Below, one piece after another: positions 42,001 to 45,002 of a DNA stretch of 45,002 nt; the stretch's first letter is position 1; each line of letters starts with the position of its first letter. Under the pieces are notes generated by a model. That model ran no database searches. It was not told the origin of the DNA and was given only the letters and a program-made list of their open reading frames with translations. This DNA is from an uncultured Corynebacterium sp. (GTDB lineage Bacteria; Actinomycetota; Actinomycetes; Mycobacteriales; Mycobacteriaceae), in NCBI RefSeq assembly GCF_902489365.1, contig NZ_CABTZR010000012.1:1-45002 (forward strand), written 5' to 3'. Position numbers and translations under genes: made by a program.

Positions 42001-45000
42001 AACCCGTCGGCCGGGGTGCGGGCATCGCGGGCCAGATCTTCGTAGCCGAAGTGCTCAGCCAGGAGCGCAACCTCCTCGCCGGTGCCCAACACGTCTAGCT
42101 CGGGCTCAGCTTCTCCGGCGGCGGCCGCGCGGGCGATGCCCTCGCGGGCGCTGGCCCAGCGGTCGTCGAGAAGCACTGCCTTGCGCGCATCAAAAGCGGG
42201 GGCGACGCGCTGCCGCCAGTCCGGCCCCAGCTCCGTGGCAACGAGTTGCTCCAGCTCCGTGTGTGCTGCGCTGTCCCCCTGCTCAATCGGGGTCTCCTCA
42301 CGGCCGAGGGCGGCGAGTGCGGCGCGGGCGGAGTCCTCCAGCGCCGATTCAAGGCGCTCGGTATAGGCGCGCACCGCCTCCGGGTCCACGGTCTCGTGTG
42401 GCGTTGCCGATACGGCCTTTTGCAGCGAGACTCCTTCGCACTCGCCGGCGGCGCGCACCGCGGCGTCGATCAGTTCATCGAGCTCAGCAACCGAGGCCGC
42501 GCCGGTCATGGGCAAACTGGCCAGGTTCCCGCCGCGCAGCGAGGAGCCCTCGCGCGTGCCCAGGACCAGCTGCACGATCGCGCGATCGACCCAGCCCGGG
42601 CCCAATCCCCAGGTACTGCTCACGCGCTCGGCCACGTAGCTCGGCTTCTTGCCCGCCGGTCCCGTGAGCCGGTTGAGAGTCTGCGCGACCTGCTCTCTGA
42701 GGACCTCCCCGAAGGTTGCATAGCCCGGCGCGCGCTGAGCCACGCTCTCCGCCAGCTGCGGGATGGCAGCATCCGCGGCATTCTCGATAGCGCTGATGCC
42801 GAACTCCACGCCGAGGTCAACGAGCAACTGGTTGCGGCGGGAGGACACGCCTTCCACGAGGGTTTCGATAGAATCGGTCGCCGCCATCTGGTCAGGCCGG
42901 ACCTTGGTCCACAACGCAATAAGCATCTCCAGGGCCTGGTGCACGCTGAGTGGGCGGTCCGCCACCACAGCCGGCGCCTCCTCGCGCGGGGCGTGCACGG
43001 TTTCTTCATGGTGTGTGGTGTGCGTTAACTGCTGCGGCTCAGATACTTCCGGTTCCGCTTCGGCGGTCTCCGGCTGTCCAGCCACCTGCGCTGCTGGCTC
43101 GGGTGCCGTCTCGGCGTCGTCGGCAAAGACCCGCCCGCGGTCGCGCTCATAGTTGAGCACCTCGATGTCGGTGCTGCCCGCGTACTGGGGCAGGCGCAGG
43201 GTTTGGCCCAGCATGTTGGTCAGCGTCGGCGCGCTGCCAACGCCGACCTCAATGAAACGCTCCACGCCGAGCTGCCCGAGGATCAGGTCCTGGGTCTCTA
43301 TCCAGCGCACCGGGGAGGCAAACTGCCAGGCCAAAAGCTCGATGAGCAGGGTGCGGCCCAGGCGCGCCGGGCATGCCATGGCACCATCGAAGTCCACGAG
43401 GATCTCCTCGATGGGCTCCGAGTCCACCACTTCTGCGATGGCCTCCACGAACTCGCGGCTCAGTGCGAAGGGCCGCGCCACGAGGTTAGGGATATAGCGC
43501 CCCACCAGCGCATCGAGGTTGATCTCTTCAGGGATGAGTGCGTCGAGGTGCGTGCGGAAATCCGCCACGCCGCCCACTAAGCGGGAGGAGTGGAAGGGCA
43601 CATCAATCCCCGGGATGGGGATGACGGCACGCTGCCCAGGAGCGCGGCGCTCGGCGTCGCGGCTCAGCGCATCCAGGCCCGCCTTCGTGCCGGCGACCGC
43701 GTATTGACGCCCGGCAATATTGTGGTTGACCACTTCAAGGAACTCGCCCGTCTCCGCGGCCACACGAGCGACATGGGCGAAGGCTTCGGTCGCGCTCATC
43801 CCCATCTTGTGCGGGCGCAGCGCCGCCAAACCATAGAGGGACTGGCCCGCGGAATCGCGCTCGACCAGATGGTGCATGGTCAGCCCGCGGACATAAACGA
43901 TGTCCAGGACCGCCTCCAAGGACAGGACCTCGGCATAGGCGGCCAGGGCGTTGTACTCGCCCACCGAGTGGCCAGCGAAGAAGGCACAACTTTCAAGGAC
44001 CCCGGATTCTTTAAGCGCTGCAATCTGTGCGCAGCCGAGCGTCGCCATGGCCACCTGCGTGAACTGCGTCAGGTAGAGCACGCCGTCTGGGTGGGTGAAG
44101 GTCTCACCATCCACCACCACGGTGTCGGGGTTGTGGCGGACGATCTCCAGGATGGAAAAGCCCAAGCTCTGCCGCGTGTGCTTGTCCGCGCGCTCCCACA
44201 CCGCGCGCGCCGCTGCGGATTCCGCATAGTCCTTCATCCCCATCCCCGGGGATTGGATGCCCTGGCCGGGGAAGGCATAGAAGGTGGTGGGGCTGCTCAT
44301 CGTCGCTCGCGCTTGCAGCACCGGCACGCCCTGGCTGGTGGCGGTCACGCTGCGGACCTCGCCGTAGCCGCCGCGCTTGTCGACGCCCACCCGTTCCACC
44401 TCGAACTCCACCTCACTGCCTGGCAGCACGGGTGCAAGCCAGGTAGCGGACCACTCGAGGACGCGGGCGCCGTCAAAAGCCGCGGTCGCCTGCGCCAGCG
44501 CCGAGGTCCACATGCCGTGGACGATGGGGCCTTCACGATGCCCCGCCAATGCCGCTGCGTTCGCGGACAGGTGGATGGGGTTCCTATCCCCCGTTACCAC
44601 GGCGAAGGGCAGCAAGGATTCCGGTGCCACCATGCTGGTGCGGTGGCGGAAGGAGCGCGGAGTCTCACGGACCAATGACTCTGCTGTCTCTGCCCCGTTT
44701 TCTTGTGCACCATAAGTTGCGGTGCGCGCGAGCTCGAGCGGGGCGTCACCACGCCGCCCGGTGATAAGGAAACGCTCGTGCAACTGCGCGAATTCATGTT
44801 CTTCTCCGCGCACGGCGACGTTGACCGCAACGCTCACGTCGACGAGGCGTCCCGAGGGCGTATCGCGTACCTCCTCCAGCTCGGCGGTGTAGCTCAGTGC
44901 CAAGGGCTCGGAGCCTGGGGCGGCGCTGCTGCGAAGCAGCTCCCAGGTGTCTGGCGTGAGGCTCAGCGAGTGCTCGAGGTGGACGAGGTCAAGGAAGCCT

Positions 45001-45002
45001 TC
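39039..45002 (-). CDS. fas: Type I fatty acid synthase, N-terminal part outside the window
   Basis: The minus-strand frame is open from the right edge to the stop at 39039, 1987 codons; the ATG-like start at 44903 is only an internal TTG. Visible in order: a dehydratase/hydratase region (VVTGDRNPIHLSANAAALAG), malonyl/palmitoyl transferase (GHSVGEYNALAAYAEVL, near visible residue 345), an ACP with the likely phosphopantetheine serine in GVSSRRNQLLVDLGVEFG (near 718), ketoreductase (VAVVTGGSPGSIAAELIGEL, near 1010) and ketosynthase (ACATAAVSVEEG cysteine near 1623; KHDTSTNAND and KSLTGHAKGG histidines near 1776 and 1818). The missing front should hold the acetyltransferase and enoyl reductase, about 1000 residues. 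It makes the C16/C18 acyl chains used for membrane lipids and mycolic acids. Confidence 0.96.
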   Translation of the reverse strand, partial: EGFLDLVHLEHSLSLTPDTWELLRSSAAPGSEPLALSYTAELEEVRDTPSGRLVDVSVAVNVAVRGEEHEFAQLHERFLITGRRGDAPLELARTATYGAQENGAETAESLVRETPRSFRHRTSMVAPESLLPFAVVTGDRNPIHLSANAAALAGHREGPIVHGMWTSALAQATAAFDGARVLEWSATWLAPVLPGSEVEFEVERVGVDKRGGYGEVRSVTATSQGVPVLQARATMSSPTTFYAFPGQGIQSPGMGMKDYAESAAARAVWERADKHTRQSLGFSILEIVRHNPDTVVVDGETFTHPDGVLYLTQFTQVAMATLGCAQIAALKESGVLESCAFFAGHSVGEYNALAAYAEVLSLEAVLDIVYVRGLTMHHLVERDSAGQSLYGLAALRPHKMGMSATEAFAHVARVAAETGEFLEVVNHNIAGRQYAVAGTKAGLDALSRDAERRAPGQRAVIPIPGIDVPFHSSRLVGGVADFRTHLDALIPEEINLDALVGRYIPNLVARPFALSREFVEAIAEVVDSEPIEEILVDFDGAMACPARLGRTLLIELLAWQFASPVRWIETQDLILGQLGVERFIEVGVGSAPTLTNMLGQTLRLPQYAGSTDIEVLNYERDRGRVFADDAETAPEPAAQVAGQPETAEAEPEVSEPQQLTHTTHHEETVHAPREEAPAVVADRPLSVHQALEMLIALWTKVRPDQMAATDSIETLVEGVSSRRNQLLVDLGVEFGISAIENAADAAIPQLAESVAQRAPGYATFGEVLREQVAQTLNRLTGPAGKKPSYVAERVSSTWGLGPGWVDRAIVQLVLGTREGSSLRGGNLASLPMTGAASVAELDELIDAAVRAAGECEGVSLQKAVSATPHETVDPEAVRAYTERLESALEDSARAALAALGREETPIEQGDSAAHTELEQLVATELGPDWRQRVAPAFDARKAVLLDDRWASAREGIARAAAAGEAEPELDVLGTGEEVALLAEHFGYEDLARDARTPADGLLFADQVAVVTGGSPGSIAAELIGELLAEGATVIATTSQLSHERLEFYKELYRRRAVGAAALWVVPANLNSFADVDALVEWIAAERTATVGGESVQLKPAYVPDLLLPFAAPRVAGTLQDAGAGAESQMRVLLWSVEKLIAALSAVGADTHVGHRLHVVLPGSPNRGRFGGDGAYGEAKAGLDALVNRWSSEQSSWGARTSLVHAHIGWVRGTGLMGGNDPLVEQVEARGVRTFSAKEMAVQLLDATASPDIRAQAASSPLRVDLTGGLTEIELDLAALASAARADNAGTGFGDTPDAADHPARGTLGAQAPRTVKALPNVLRPKEWTSPDFSGATQSLEDMVVIVGAGELGPLGSSRTRYEVEVGGELSAAGVLELAWSRGLVSWDEHTAGWLTAEGEELAEEDVYERFHDEVLAGIGVRRFHDDFGPHLPMVDNLAPELTTIYLEKPLSFTVGDEATARSFVDSCEGATLRRVTDPTGEIEWQVTRPAGSAVRVPRRVAMTRFVGGQIPEGFDPQVYGITADMVDNLDRLALWNLVCTVEAFLSAGFSPAELLAHVHPARVSSTQGTGMAGQEALRSLYVDKLLGQPRPNDILQEALPNVIAAHVMQSYVGGYGQMVHPVAACATAAVSVEEGVDKLRLSKADFVVAGGVDALSIEGITGFGDMAATADSAELEAKGIEHRFFSRANDRRRGGFVESEGGGTILLARGTFAAEMGLPVLGVVGFAESFADGAHTSIPAPGLGALSAARGGQDSRLARSLAALGVGADDIAVVSKHDTSTNANDPNESDLHERIAAALGRSPGNPLYVVSQKSLTGHAKGGAAAFQLVGLSQVLRSGILPPNRSLDCVDPVLRRHSHLLWLRQPLDLRRTPPKAGLVTSLGFGHVSALIALIHPGAFFAALAREQGEGVAEAWRAAATDRERRGLRRLEDAMRGGAALYERPVNRNLGSGPATEVTEREAAVLLSESALLRDGILEPEGGDTTQRG

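Noticed and set aside
41385..43028. Frames antisense to fas (41385-41870, 42246-43028)
   Set aside because: Composition shadows of the fatty acid synthase; no motif.

Overview
The window comes from a Corynebacterium-type actinobacterium. The GC content is high. It encodes a giant type I fatty acid synthase with a separate AcpS, a mycolate-reductase-like SDR (CmrA), an LGFP-repeat secreted protein, a group II truncated hemoglobin and an L,D-transpeptidase lipoprotein. Operator-like sequences match corynebacterial McbR (TAGAC-N6-GTCTA), DtxR and GlxR motifs. From memory, the order cmrA - orn - ldt - bcp - acpS - fas also follows the Mycobacterium tuberculosis Rv2509-Rv2524c block.

Region 1 (1-11.9 kb). 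A truncated LGFP secreted protein lies at the left edge. Next is a long minus-strand operon: lipoprotein solute-binding protein, two Dpp-type permeases, a double ATPase, a CMD/alkylhydroperoxidase fusion, an SDR and a GntR/UTRA regulator. A divergent 626-residue FAD/NAD(P)-binding protein follows, then metB. A perfect TAGAC-N6-GTCTA palindrome sits between the divergent units and overlaps a plausible promoter of the transporter. An imperfect copy lies in front of metB. I read this as a McbR-controlled sulfur (perhaps organosulfur) acquisition island. This is the best candidate in the window for an undescribed system.

Region 2 (12-21.6 kb). This holds an MscS channel coupled to glbO, alanine dehydrogenase, a chromate transporter, a conserved trio (Rv2474c-like protein, hotdog thioesterase, EttA), an SSB paralogue, and a CopD/CtaG copper/cytochrome-oxidase assembly membrane protein. 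Upstream of ssb is a 15-bp-arm hairpin containing a DnaA-box sequence.

Region 3 (21.6-28.8 kb). This holds a LysR regulator, tRNA-Arg(TCT), a shortened sulfatase-like protein without its catalytic cysteine, a PspC protein, cmrA, an AGCS symporter with a GlxR-like site, orn and tRNA-His. A siderophore-interacting protein behind a DtxR-like box and a 3-methyladenine glycosylase complete the region.

Region 4 (28.8-45 kb). This holds sucCD, two envelope lipoproteins (one an L,D-transpeptidase), tRNA-Lys, a 2H phosphoesterase, a DUF3618 protein and bcp-fasR. AcpS and the fatty acid synthase follow, separated by a three-gene sugar-type ABC transporter. The synthase runs off the right edge and lacks its N-terminal part. 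No CRISPR array, rRNA, intact prophage or insertion sequence was seen. No gene-free gap exceeds about 300 bases.
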